Positions 23,910 through 32,456 of a DNA stretch of 64,000 nt are shown here, one piece after another (positions within the stretch are counted from its first letter, which is position 1; each line of letters starts with the position of its first letter). The notes under the pieces are model-generated. The model was not told the origin of the DNA. It searched no databases and was given only the letters and a program-made list of their open reading frames with translations. The stretch is from Cohnella fermenti. Lineage in GTDB: Bacteria; Bacillota; Bacilli; Paenibacillales; Paenibacillaceae. The stretch is taken from the NCBI RefSeq assembly GCF_004801405.1, contig NZ_SSOB01000040.1:17291-81290 (forward strand), given 5' to 3'. Both the position numbers and the translations under genes were made by a program.

Positions 23910-26486
23910 ATGGTCAAGCCGTCCGTCGTTCCGTTTATTCCTCGTCCGCAATCGAATTCTACGGAAGAGAGTCGCATCCGGAGAAGGCGTTGGTTCGGGG
24001 CAAAAAGACGAGAGCCGATGAAGCCCGCGATAAAGCCCGATCGAGAGAACCCCCGCGCGAGGGGATGGAAGGGAGCTTGGACCGCCAGCCTGGAGTGGCT
24101 GGGACGGAAGCAGTGGCTGCTTGGCGTCATGATGATCGGGTTCCTGCTGGGCAGGGCGGTTATGCTGGAAGGAATGGCGCCGTTCGCCGTCGCTTTCTAT
24201 GCGGTCGTTCTGTACAAGCGAAGGGAATATGCCACCTGGGCGGCGCTTGCCGCGATCGCCGGCAGCTTCTGGTCCCCGGCGCCTTCGCCGGCGGTCATCT
24301 TCGCGGAGGTCGCGATCGTGTACTTGCTGTACCGGGGGCTGGAGGCGTACGAGCGGGTCGAGATCGTGCACGCGCCGGTCGTCGTCTTCGCGGCGACGCT
24401 GCTTGTCCGGCTGTTCCATACGGTCATGACGGATTCGAAGGAGTGGCTGCCTTACGCGCTTACCGCCGTCGAGGCCGCTCTGTCGACGGTGCTTACCCTG
24501 CTGCTGCTTCACGCCATTCCGGTGCTCTCGAAGAAGAACCGGAAGATCGGGCTGAAGAGCGAGGAGTGGATCGGGGCGATGATTCTGCTCGCTTCGGCCA
24601 TGACAGGGCTCGTCGGCTGGACGATCGAGGGCATCGGGGTCGATCAGGCGTTCTCCCGGTACATCGTCCTGCTGTTCGCGCTGGCCGGCGGTCCGCTGAT
24701 GGGCTGCGTGTCCGGCGTGGTGGCGGGCATTGTCCTCAGCCTGTCCGATCTCAGCCTTGTGGGGCAGATCGGGCTGCTCGCCTTCGGAGGGCTGCTGGCC
24801 GGCCTGATCCGCGAAGGCGGCAAGGCGGCGACCGTCTTCGGGATGCTGCTCGGCACGTCCATGCTCGCGCTATACTCGGGCCGCGCGGAGGACACCATGC
24901 TGTCGGTATGGGCGACGGTTGCCGCATCCGTCCTGCTGCTCGCAACTCCGCGCTCGCTCGTTCACTATATAGCAAGATATGTTCCGGGCACTGCGGATTA
25001 TGCCCGCAACCAGCAGGATTACGCGAAGAAAGTGAGGGACCTGACCGCCGAACGGGTCGAGCGGTTCTCGGAGGTGTTCCGGCAGCTCTCCCGAAGCTTC
25101 CGCCAGATCACCTACGCAGGGGACGCGGCCCGCCAGAGCCAGGACTTCGACCACTTCGTCAGCGCGGTGCACGAGAACAGTTGCAAGAGCTGCCATCGGT
25201 TCGGCCAGTGCTGGGACAACCAGTTTTTCCAGACGTATAAGCTGATGACCGACATGATGAGCGCGATCGAGGCGGAGCCGGATCTGTCTCCTTCGAAGAT
25301 TCCCAAGGCGTGGTCCCGCCATTGCGTGAAGACCCCGCAAGTATTGGAGGTGCTGAAGCGGCAATACGACCTGTACCGCCACGACCTGCAATGGCACAAG
25401 CAACTGCAGGACAGCCGCCTGCTCGTGGCCGATCAGTTGTCGGGCGTATCCCAGGTCATGGACGACCTGGTCAAGGAGATCCGGCGGGAAGCGAAGGAGC
25501 TCGTCCGCCACGACGAACAAATACGGGAGGAGTTGGATCGGTTAGGCTTGGACATTATCAGTGCGGAGATGATCAGTCTGGAGGAGGGACATATCGAGAT
25601 CGAACTGATTCATTCGTTCCGCCCCGGCTTCGACGAGTGCCGCAAGGTCATCGCCCCTCTGCTGAGCGACATTCTCGGCGAGAGCATCACGGTGACGAGC
25701 GAGCGGACCGACCCTGCGGGAGGAGGGCGGACGTGGGTGACGTTCGCCTCCGCGAAGGCGTTCGAGGTGGAGACGGGAGTCGCCGGGGCGGCCAAGGACG
25801 GAGGCTGGCTGTCGGGAGACAGCTTCAGCATGATCGAGCTTGGGAGCGGCAAGTTCGCCGTCTCGCTGAGCGACGGGATGGGCAACGGGGCGAGGGCGAG
25901 AATGGAGAGCAGCGCAGCGCTTCATATGCTCGAACAGTTGCTCCAATCCGGCATCAACGAGCGATTGGCCGTCAAGTCGGTCAATTCCGTCCTGCTGCTG
26001 CGCTCCCCGGAGGAGATGTTCGCGACGGTCGACCTGGCGCTCATCGACCTTCATACCGCGCAGGCGACCATGCTGAAGATCGGATCGTCGCCGAGCTTCA
26101 TCAAGCGAGGGAAGGAGGTCATCCCCGTCTCCGCCGGCAATCTCCCGATCGGCATCCTGCACGATATCGAGATCGACGTTCTGCAGGTGGACCTGCAGCC
26201 GGGGGATACGCTGATTATGATGACGGACGGAATTCTGGATGCGCCGGGCCATGCCGTCAACAAGGAGCTGTGGGTCAAGAGGGTGCTTCAGGAGATCGCC
26301 ACGGAAGATCCGCAGGAGCTGGCCGACACGCTTCTGGATACGGCCCTTCGCCAATATCCGGGGGGCGGCGGCATTCGGGACGACATGACGGTTATCGTGA
26401 CTCGCGTGACCCGGCATCAGCCGGAATGGGCTTCCTTCCGCTGGCCGGGAATCCATCGCCAAGAGCGACCAAGGACGGTGAGCTAG
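23910..26486 (+). CDS. spoIIE: Stage II sporulation protein E (PP2C-type phosphatase)
   Basis: 858-residue SpoIIE. After a ~90-residue basic leader come about ten transmembrane helices (residues ~75-320). Next is the central regulatory region with a Cys-rich segment (SCKSCHRFGQCW), then the PP2C phosphatase domain in the last ~230 residues (LSDGMGNGARARMES, MMTDGILDAPG, GGIRDDMTVIVTRV) with its metal-binding aspartates. It localises to the polar septum, interacts with FtsZ and dephosphorylates SpoIIAA-P to activate sigma-F. The ATG at 23910 follows AAAGAGGTG. Length is close to B. subtilis (827). Confidence 0.97.
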   Translation: MVKPSVVPFIPRPQSNSTEESRIRRRRWFGAKRREPMKPAIKPDRENPRARGWKGAWTASLEWLGRKQWLLGVMMIGFLLGRAVMLEGMAPFAVAFYAVVLYKRREYATWAALAAIAGSFWSPAPSPAVIFAEVAIVYLLYRGLEAYERVEIVHAPVVVFAATLLVRLFHTVMTDSKEWLPYALTAVEAALSTVLTLLLLHAIPVLSKKNRKIGLKSEEWIGAMILLASAMTGLVGWTIEGIGVDQAFSRYIVLLFALAGGPLMGCVSGVVAGIVLSLSDLSLVGQIGLLAFGGLLAGLIREGGKAATVFGMLLGTSMLALYSGRAEDTMLSVWATVAASVLLLATPRSLVHYIARYVPGTADYARNQQDYAKKVRDLTAERVERFSEVFRQLSRSFRQITYAGDAARQSQDFDHFVSAVHENSCKSCHRFGQCWDNQFFQTYKLMTDMMSAIEAEPDLSPSKIPKAWSRHCVKTPQVLEVLKRQYDLYRHDLQWHKQLQDSRLLVADQLSGVSQVMDDLVKEIRREAKELVRHDEQIREELDRLGLDIISAEMISLEEGHIEIELIHSFRPGFDECRKVIAPLLSDILGESITVTSERTDPAGGGRTWVTFASAKAFEVETGVAGAAKDGGWLSGDSFSMIELGSGKFAVSLSDGMGNGARARMESSAALHMLEQLLQSGINERLAVKSVNSVLLLRSPEEMFATVDLALIDLHTAQATMLKIGSSPSFIKRGKEVIPVSAGNLPIGILHDIEIDVLQVDLQPGDTLIMMTDGILDAPGHAVNKELWVKRVLQEIATEDPQELADTLLDTALRQYPGGGGIRDDMTVIVTRVTRHQPEWASFRWPGIHRQERPRTVS

Positions 26487-26489
26487 AGG

Positions 26490-26660
26490 ATGAGGACGAT
26501 CAGGCTTGTGTTGGAGCGGGATGGGACGAACAACAAGTATATGGGGAAAAAGAGTTGGGGCGGGTACACGGTTCCGAAGTTGGGCAAGAGGTCGAACGAG
26601 CAATTCCACATTATCTTGCGCGCCTGCGGCCAAGAATGCATGCAGGCCCGGGGACCTTAA
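26490..26660 (+). CDS. Possible 56-aa hypothetical protein after spoIIE
   Basis: Frame from ATG 26490 (3 nt after the spoIIE stop) to TAA 26660. The product begins MRTIRLVLERDGTNNKYMGK and is basic and Gly/Lys-rich in the middle, with two Cys (RACGQEC) near the end. The ribosome site is weak (TAGAGG, very close to the ATG), so expression would depend on coupling to spoIIE. No family recognised. It may be a gene remnant or chance. Confidence 0.3.
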   Translation: MRTIRLVLERDGTNNKYMGKKSWGGYTVPKLGKRSNEQFHIILRACGQECMQARGP

Positions 26661-26706
26661 TACAATTGTCAGGAAGCGGATATCGCGATTAGGAGGGAGA
26701 GATCCG

Positions 26707-27252
26707 ATGGGCATGAGGGATGTCTTTATTATGAGCTTCAAGGAAGATAGGGCAGCACCGAACAACCCCGTGCTTCCGGTGATCCTGTATGAAGGAGCCT
26801 TCAAAGGCAATGCGAGCCGGATCGAAGGCGTATTCAATCGGCATGAATGGCTGAATAGCTGGAAGGGAGGCGTGTACGAATACCATCATTACCATACGAA
26901 TGCCCACGAGGCGCTCGGAGTCGTTCAAGGGAGGGCGATTCTGAGGCTTGGCGGGGAGAATGGGCACGATGTGGAGCTGAGGGCCGGCGATGTGCTGGCG
27001 CTCCCCGCGGGAACAGGCCATAAGCGGATCTCGGCGAGTGCCGACTTCCAGGTGGTCGGGGCGTATCCCCGCGGAATGAAGTGGAACCTATGGACGTCCG
27101 AGGACGGAGAGAGGCTGCTTGCGCTGGCGGAGATCGCGCGGGTTCCTCTGCCGGACACCGACCCGGTGCACGGCGCGGACGGTCCCTTGCTTGATTATTG
27201 GCGATCCGCCGCAAGGAGACTTCAGCCGGTCGGCGATGAGGAGACGGCCTGA
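26707..27252 (+). CDS. Cupin-domain protein (YjlB-like)
   Basis: 181-residue single-cupin protein. The metal-binding cupin motif 1 is visible as YEYHHYHTNAHEALGVVQG (about residues 56-74) and motif 2 as AGDVLALPAGTGHKRI (about 95-110). The layout resembles B. subtilis YjlB, whose substrate is unknown. The ATG at 26707 follows AGGAGGGA. It is the first gene of the accessory block inserted between spoIIE and yabS, and converges with the WYL regulator. Confidence 0.85.
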   Translation: MGMRDVFIMSFKEDRAAPNNPVLPVILYEGAFKGNASRIEGVFNRHEWLNSWKGGVYEYHHYHTNAHEALGVVQGRAILRLGGENGHDVELRAGDVLALPAGTGHKRISASADFQVVGAYPRGMKWNLWTSEDGERLLALAEIARVPLPDTDPVHGADGPLLDYWRSAARRLQPVGDEETA

Positions 27253-27285
27253 CGAGTGTCTCGCCGCATCGCTGTTGACGAATAG

Positions 27286-27313
27286 GAGCAGGCCGCCCAT
27301 TCGCGGCCTGTTC
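27286..27313. terminator. Hairpin between convergent cupin and WYL genes
   Basis: CAGGCCGC (27289-27296) pairs with GCGGCCTG (27303-27310), extended by three pairs including a wobble. No T run. Confidence 0.5.
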
Positions 27314-27379
27314 AAGCTGTTCGGGCTGCTGCTGCGGGAGGGCAGTCGGGTTGGAGGCAGTAGGCGGGCTCGGAGAACA

Positions 27380-28456
27380 TTAGGTCGCTTCTCCCCTTCG
27401 TTCAGGATCAACGCTTCCATACAGCCGGACAAGGTTCGCCGCCGTCTGCCGGATGGCGTCCGCCAGCTCGGCCGGGGCGAGCGCGACGGCGGAGTCGCCG
27501 TAGCCGAGCAACAGCTCCCGAGCCGAATCGAGCGTATGGAATTCGACGTGCGCGTTCCTCCACCCGTCGGCTTCCGGGAGCACGCTGCCGACTCGCACAT
27601 ATCGCTCCTCCGAGAATCGCTTCCAGCTCTCTCCCTTGATTCGAACGACGGCGGGGAGCCAAGGGAGCGATTCCTTGAACCGCGCGGTGGATCGTTCCCA
27701 CCAGTCGGCCAGATCGAAGCCGGCGGGCGCCTCGAAGCGCTCCTCCAGGCATTCCGCTTCCAGGAGCCGCGAGACCCGATAGGTTCGCAACTCCTCTACG
27801 TACGGCGGTGCTCCCTCTTCGCCAGCTCTCGAGTTCTCTCCCGGACCGTCCCCGGAGCTTGACTCCAAGCTGTCCGGCCCGGCGACGAAGTACCAGGTGT
27901 TCAGCTTCGCCACGAGCCCCCAGGGGCACACAATCCGCTCCTTCTCCCGCTTGTCGTCCCGATTGTTGTCGACGGGAGAACCATAGCGGATTCGCAGCTT
28001 GCGCCCTTCCCATACGGCCTGTTGAACGATCGGCAGCAAGGGAGCGGAGGCGCGCGGCTCGTGCCAGCCCTGCATGTCGATGTGCAGGCGCTGCCGGATA
28101 AGCTCGGCCTCCGAGCGTTGGGCGACGGGCAGCGCGGACAGCAGCTTGGCGAGCGCCGAGCCGCTGGCGCCGCCCAGGGCAAGCTCCCGCACGACGCTGG
28201 ACGTCTGCAGCACGAGCAGCGCCTGAATCTCGGCCGAGGTGAGGCCGGTGAGCCGGGTCCGGTATCCTTCCGGGAGAGACCATCCCCCGCCCGCGCCGCG
28301 CTCCGCCGTGAGCGGAATCCCGCTCATGCACAGCGCCTCCATGTCTCTCTGGACCGTGCGTTCGGACACCTCCAGTTGCCGCGCCAGCTCGCGGACGGTC
28401 GCCCGGCCGTTCGACTGCAGAACAAGCAGGATGGTCAACAGTCGGTCTGCTCTCAT
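27380..28456 (-). CDS. HTH/WYL-domain transcriptional regulator (YafY/DeoR-like)
   Basis: 358-residue regulator. The N-terminal winged helix (MRADRLLTILLVLQSNGRATVRELARQLEVSERTVQRDMEAL) is followed by the GIPL-ERG-GGGW-L wing. The middle carries a WYL domain (GRKLRIRYGS, CPWGLVAKLNTWYFVAGP). A C-terminal WCX extension completes it. WYL domains sense nucleic acids or small ligands in other systems. On the minus strand AGGAGAG precedes the ATG at 28456. The divergent SDR gene 600 bp away could be its target, but nothing in the sequence proves it. Confidence 0.9.
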   Translation of the reverse strand: MRADRLLTILLVLQSNGRATVRELARQLEVSERTVQRDMEALCMSGIPLTAERGAGGGWSLPEGYRTRLTGLTSAEIQALLVLQTSSVVRELALGGASGSALAKLLSALPVAQRSEAELIRQRLHIDMQGWHEPRASAPLLPIVQQAVWEGRKLRIRYGSPVDNNRDDKREKERIVCPWGLVAKLNTWYFVAGPDSLESSSGDGPGENSRAGEEGAPPYVEELRTYRVSRLLEAECLEERFEAPAGFDLADWWERSTARFKESLPWLPAVVRIKGESWKRFSEERYVRVGSVLPEADGWRNAHVEFHTLDSARELLLGYGDSAVALAPAELADAIRQTAANLVRLYGSVDPERRGEAT

Positions 28457-28575
28457 GATCGGCTCTCCTTCTCGATGGTCGGAAATTCACCACTTTTTGT
28501 TCGGTTGGGGGGCTGCATCACCCATCCGATGGCCCACATCCGCCGATTAAAGCCGGTGAAATCACCGCATGGCGG

Positions 28576-28756
28576 ATTTTTATGTGAAAAATCACATTGG
28601 CGCAGCTCGAACGGGCAGTTTGGGCGATTATATGCGAAAAATCACATTCGTGGAGGAAATCCCGGCTCGAATTCCCTTATGTATGCGAAAAATCACATAA
28701 AACCCCGCGATTCGCGCCGATCCAAGCCGACGAATGTGAAAATTCATATAAAACCG
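28576..28756. repeat. Copy C of dispersed phased-palindrome element
   Basis: Palindromes start at 28581, 28631, 28682 and 28733 (spacing 50-51), e.g. TATGCGAAAAATCACATA. Spacers align with copies B and E across their length. It lies between the WYL regulator and the SDR gene. Confidence 0.95.
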
Positions 28757-28786
28757 GAAAAAGGGGGGGCTGCCGGCCGACAACTC

Positions 28787-28966
28787 GTATCGTTCTCTGC
28801 ACCGTCCCTCTGCTCTGCACCGCTCTCTATCCTTGCACCGCTCTCTGCCCCTGCACCGCTCTCTATCCTTGCACCGCTCTCTGCCCCTGCACCGCTCTCT
28901 ATCCTTGCACCGCTCTCTACCCCTACACCGCTCTCTACCTCTGCACCGCCCGCTGCCTCTACATCG
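28787..28966. repeat. 18-bp minisatellite, about 10 units
   Basis: Units such as CTCTCTATCCTTGCACCG and CTCTCTGCCCCTGCACCG alternate from 28823 to 28912, forming a 36-bp higher-order unit, with degenerate units on both sides. The plus strand is pyrimidine-rich. It is gene-free despite open frames caused by the 6-codon period. Confidence 0.93.
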
Positions 28967-29072
28967 CCCCTCCATTATAGCATCCAAATAGGACAGAAGA
29001 TGTCGTATATGGCCGCTTATGATAGGGACTGTAACGGAATATGGTTCACCGATGAAGGGAGATGGAGAACGG

Positions 29073-29954
29073 ATGAAGCCGAAGGCATTGGCAGGGCAAG
29101 TGGCCGTTGTGGCCGGAGCGACGCGAGGAGCGGGAAGGGCGATCGCGGAGTCGCTGGGCGAGGCGGGAGCCATCGTCTACTGTACGGGAAGAAGCTCGAG
29201 GGAAGGCTTGTCGGATATGGGGAGGAGCGAGACGATCGAGGAGACGGCGGAGCGGGTGACGGCCAAGGGAGGCACGGGGATCGCGGTTCGGACCGATCAC
29301 ACCGACGAGGCGCAAGTGAAGCGGCTGTTCGAGCGGGTGGCGGACGAGCAGGGCGGGAGACTGGACGTGCTGGTGAACGATATCTGGGGCGGGGACCCGC
29401 TCTCGGATTGGGGCAAGAAGTTCTGGGAGCATGATCTGCCGAACGGCCTGCTTATCCAGAAGCGGTCCGTCTGGACACACATGATCACGAGCCGCTATGC
29501 GGCCCCCCTTCTGATCGCCAGGGGCAAGGGCCTGATCGTGGAAGTGACGGACGGGTGGGATTATCGCTATCGAGGCAATCTCTACTACAGCCTGGCGAAG
29601 GTGTCGGCGATCCATCTGGCGGAAGCGATGGCGGCCGACCTCGGCGGAACCGGCGTCTCCGCGCTTGCCGTTACGCCGGGGTTCCTGAGGTCGGAGGCGA
29701 TGCTGGACCACTTCGGCGTGACCGAGGGCAATTGGAGGGATGCGGCGAAGATCGATCCTAACTTCATCATGTCGGAGACGCCTTACTTCGTGGGGAGAGC
29801 GATCGCGGAGCTGGCGGCCGACCCGGCTGTCGCGGCCAAGTCGGGAAAGGCTCTGACGTCCTGGGACCTGTCCGACGAATACGGCTTCTCCGATGTCGAC
29901 GGAAGACGCCCGCACTGGGGCCGGTACGCGAAGGAGCAAGGGTTCTATGATTGA
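29073..29954 (+). CDS. Short-chain dehydrogenase/reductase
   Basis: 293-residue classical SDR. The cofactor loop reads VVAGATRGAGRAIAES (residues ~11-26), followed by YCTGRSS with Arg, favouring NADP(H). The catalytic YxxxK is YYSLAK (about 169-174), preceded by VEVTDG, where a Thr replaces the usual Ser. A short insertion around DIWGGDPLSDWGKKFWEHD is like the DHRS1 subgroup. The ATG at 29073 is chosen for AGGGAGATGGAG upstream; ATG at 29052 is in frame but lacks a site. Substrate unknown. Confidence 0.87.
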   Translation: MKPKALAGQVAVVAGATRGAGRAIAESLGEAGAIVYCTGRSSREGLSDMGRSETIEETAERVTAKGGTGIAVRTDHTDEAQVKRLFERVADEQGGRLDVLVNDIWGGDPLSDWGKKFWEHDLPNGLLIQKRSVWTHMITSRYAAPLLIARGKGLIVEVTDGWDYRYRGNLYYSLAKVSAIHLAEAMAADLGGTGVSALAVTPGFLRSEAMLDHFGVTEGNWRDAAKIDPNFIMSETPYFVGRAIAELAADPAVAAKSGKALTSWDLSDEYGFSDVDGRRPHWGRYAKEQGFYD

Positions 29955-29981
29955 GCGTCGGCGGCGGACGGGCTGGGGATT

Positions 29982-30009
29982 CGAAGCGGGAGCCCCTGCT
30001 CCCGCTTCG
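29982..30009. terminator. 12-bp hairpin after the SDR gene
   Basis: CGAAGCGGGAGC (29982-29993) / GCTCCCGCTTCG (29998-30009), loop CCCT, perfect stem, no T run. Confidence 0.6.
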
Positions 30010-30093
30010 TGTCCGGCATAAGCCTCTCGGGCGTCTTATAGAAGCGGCAGACGGTTTTGCACGCCTATCGTGAAATAAAATTACAAAAATATA

Positions 30094-30131
30094 TTTACAT
30101 CATGAAATATTATTATATAATAATGATGTAA
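30094..30131 (+). promoter_or_regulatory. Promoter and overlapping palindromic operators of the murR-like gene
   Basis: TTTACA (30094-30099) and TATAAT (30116-30121) at 16-bp spacing form a sigma-A promoter. It is overlapped by a 16-bp perfect palindrome ATTATTATATAATAAT (30109-30124) and by inverted arms TTACATCAT (30095-30103) / ATGATGTAA (30123-30131). This is a plausible autoregulatory site for the RpiR-family protein encoded next. Confidence 0.6.
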
Positions 30132-30175
30132 GAAATTCTGTCATTCATGTCGGAGGTCAGGGAGAAGGGGATACT

Positions 30176-31024
30176 ATGCTCAAAGGCGGCCTGGTCAGCC
30201 TAAGGTCGGCGATCTCGAGCTTAAAGCCAACGGAGAAAAAAGCAGCCGAGTACATTGTCGAACATCCGGAGGAAGTGGTGAATTCGTCGGTTCAGCGCGT
30301 CGCTTCGATGGCTGATGTCAGCGAAGCTACCATCATCAGGTTATGTCGCTCGCTCAACTTCAAGGGCTTCCAGGAATTGAAGCTGAGAATAGCCGCGGAT
30401 TTGTCCGAGGGCTCGGAGCCGATCGATTCCTATCAGGAGATTCACATTGACGGCACTGTCTCCGATCTGGTCGCTTCGATCTCTCACAACAACATGAGGT
30501 CGATTCAGGACACCCTAACGGTGTTGTCGAGCGAGGAGCTGGAGAAGGCGATTCGGGCGATGAGCGGCGCGAAGAAGATCGCGGTCTTCGGCGTAGGCGC
30601 TTCCGCGGTCATCGCGATGGATTTGAAGCAGAAGCTCACCCGTATCAATTATTGGTGCGAGACCGGACTCGGCCTTGACGAGCAAACGACTCTTGCCGCC
30701 AACATGGACGAGCGCGACGTTGCCTTCGGAATCTCGTATTCCGGCCAGACGCTCGATGTCATCGATTCGCTCGAGATCGCAAGACAGAATGGGGCGACCA
30801 CGATCTCGCTGACTCGATTCGGCAGCAGTCCGGTCGCAGCGGCGGCGGACATCAACCTGTTCACCAGTTCGCTCGAGAACAGCATTCGCAGCGGGGCGAT
30901 GGCTTCGCGCATCGCACAACTCAATGTCATCGACATTCTGTATGTGGGGATTGCCCGCGGCGACCACGAGCGCCACGTTCGGGCGCTCGAGAAGACGCGC
31001 AAGGCAGTCCGGAACAAGAGGTAG
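30176..31024 (+). CDS. RpiR/MurR-family transcriptional regulator
   Basis: 282-residue regulator. The N-terminal HTH_6 (SLKPTEKKAAEYIVEHPEEV, then VASMADVSEATIIRLCRSLNFKGFQELK) is joined to a SIS sugar-phosphate-binding domain (about 115-260; IAVFGVGASAVIAMDLKQKL, then ISYSGQTLDVIDSLEIARQNGATTISLT). RpiR proteins bind phosphosugars; MurR responds to MurNAc-6-phosphate. Here it heads a cluster ending in murQ, supporting a MurR role by context. The start at 30176 follows GGGAGAAGGGG. Confidence 0.9.
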   Translation: MLKGGLVSLRSAISSLKPTEKKAAEYIVEHPEEVVNSSVQRVASMADVSEATIIRLCRSLNFKGFQELKLRIAADLSEGSEPIDSYQEIHIDGTVSDLVASISHNNMRSIQDTLTVLSSEELEKAIRAMSGAKKIAVFGVGASAVIAMDLKQKLTRINYWCETGLGLDEQTTLAANMDERDVAFGISYSGQTLDVIDSLEIARQNGATTISLTRFGSSPVAAAADINLFTSSLENSIRSGAMASRIAQLNVIDILYVGIARGDHERHVRALEKTRKAVRNKR

Positions 31025-31054
31025 GTCGTTCCCGGTTATGGCATCAACCGCTTT

Positions 31055-31074
31055 ATGTTAACCTATAACATCAT
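31055..31074 (+). promoter_or_regulatory. Candidate operator before the solute-binding protein gene
   Basis: ATGTTA (31055-31060) and TAACAT (31066-31071) form a perfect inverted repeat. The right arm continues as TAACATCAT, one mismatch from the TTACATCAT arm in front of the regulator gene. This is a shared half-site, suggesting the same regulator binds both. Confidence 0.4.
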
Positions 31075-31093
31075 CTTAGGGAGGGCTAACGAA

Positions 31094-32416
31094 ATGAAGA
31101 GCAAGTGGATGTTGGGAACCAGCCTGTTGTTGACGACGAGCGTCGTCCTCGCCGCCTGCGGCGGGAACAATGCGAACGATTCCGCTTCGCCCGGCGCAAG
31201 CGCAAGCTCCGAGGGCAGTCCCGCCGCCGTCGATTCCGGCAGCGGAGAGAAGGTCAAGCTGACGATGTACAGCTGGCGTCCGGAGGATGCGGACGGCTAT
31301 GCGGCGATCATCGCCGAGTTCAACAAGACGAACCCGAATATCGAGGTCGAGTTCAAGCCGTTTAAGTCGACCGAGTACAACACGATTCTGAACAACACGC
31401 TGCAGTCGGGAACCGGCGTCGATATTCTCCAACTGCGCCCCTATGATGCGGCCATCGCCCTTGCCGACGCGGACTACCTCACGCCGGTCGACGGTCTGGC
31501 CGGTCTCGATCAGATCCCGGATTCGTACCTAGATGCGGCCAGGGGCAGCGACGGCAACGTCTACGGCGTTCCGTTCATGCTCAGCAACGCGGTTATTTTC
31601 TACAATAAGAATCTGTTTGAAGAGAACGGCATCGCCGTTCCGGAGACGTACGAGGAATTCCTCGCCGTCTGCGAGCAGTTGAAGGCCAAGGGAATTACGC
31701 CGATCGCCCAATCCGGCAAGGCCGGCTATCTGCTGTCCATGACGCACGCGGTCGTCGGCAACAGCGCCTATGGCGGCAACGAATTCGCGGAAGAGGTCAT
31801 CTCCGGCAAGACCGACTTCACCGACTCCCGCTTCGTCGACTCCATCCAGCGCATGAAGGATCTTGAGGAGTACTTCCCGAAGGACTTCATCGCGATCGAG
31901 GACAAGGACGCGCAGGCGATGTTCTACACGCACGAAGCCGCGATGTACATCAACGGCAGCCACCGTCTCGAGACATTCGAGGCGAACGAGATCGACTTCG
32001 ACGTGGACTTCATTCCGGGCTTCGCGCCGAGCAAGGGCGAGCCGGCCAATATCGTCGCCTGGGTCGACGGCTCTTACGCGGTGGCGAAGAGCTCGAAGCA
32101 CCAGGAGGAAGCGCTCAAGTTCCTGGAATTCGTCGCCTCCAAGTCGTTCGGCCAGACCTTCAGCGAGCAGCTCACCCGCGTCAGCCCGATCGCCGGCGTC
32201 GAGCCGAGCAACGCTCTTCTGCAGAGCATGGCCAAGCTGAACGAGACGCAAGCGACTCCTTATCTCATCCTGGCGAGCTTCAACCAGGGCGCTCCGACCT
32301 CGAAGACGACGTTCGAGGATTCGCTCCAGGGCATGTACCTGGGCAAGCTGACGCCGCAGCAGGTAGCGGAAGACTTCCAGGCTTCCGTGGCGAAGTGGTT
32401 CAAGCCCCAATCGTAA
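31094..32416 (+). CDS. ABC transporter solute-binding lipoprotein (carbohydrate family 1)
   Basis: 440-residue extracytoplasmic sugar-binding protein. The signal peptide ends in lipobox LAAC (Cys22), followed by a Ser/Gly-rich linker. The family 1 fold is shown by YAAIIAEFNKTNPNIEVEF, YGVPFMLSNAVIFYNKNLFEENGI and AAMYINGSHRLETFEAN. The ATG at 31094 follows AGGGAGGG; the frame opens at 31055 but that includes the operator. With the two permeases downstream it makes an importer lacking its own ATPase, probably energised by a shared MsmX-type ATPase encoded elsewhere. Given the operon, MurNAc or muropeptide sugars are the inferred substrate. Confidence 0.92.
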   Translation: MKSKWMLGTSLLLTTSVVLAACGGNNANDSASPGASASSEGSPAAVDSGSGEKVKLTMYSWRPEDADGYAAIIAEFNKTNPNIEVEFKPFKSTEYNTILNNTLQSGTGVDILQLRPYDAAIALADADYLTPVDGLAGLDQIPDSYLDAARGSDGNVYGVPFMLSNAVIFYNKNLFEENGIAVPETYEEFLAVCEQLKAKGITPIAQSGKAGYLLSMTHAVVGNSAYGGNEFAEEVISGKTDFTDSRFVDSIQRMKDLEEYFPKDFIAIEDKDAQAMFYTHEAAMYINGSHRLETFEANEIDFDVDFIPGFAPSKGEPANIVAWVDGSYAVAKSSKHQEEALKFLEFVASKSFGQTFSEQLTRVSPIAGVEPSNALLQSMAKLNETQATPYLILASFNQGAPTSKTTFEDSLQGMYLGKLTPQQVAEDFQASVAKWFKPQS

Positions 32417-32456
32417 AAGCCAACGAGTCGGGAAGTTCCCTGGAGGTGCTGATCGC

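Noticed and set aside
23397..24512. 371-codon minus-strand frame over the spoIIE 5' region
   Set aside because: Basic, Arg-rich shadow translation antisense to spoIIE and the pyrimidine tract.
28022..29434. 470-codon plus-strand frame across the WYL regulator, copy C and the minisatellite
   Set aside because: Overlaps a clear minus-strand gene and repeats; no ribosome site and no family features.
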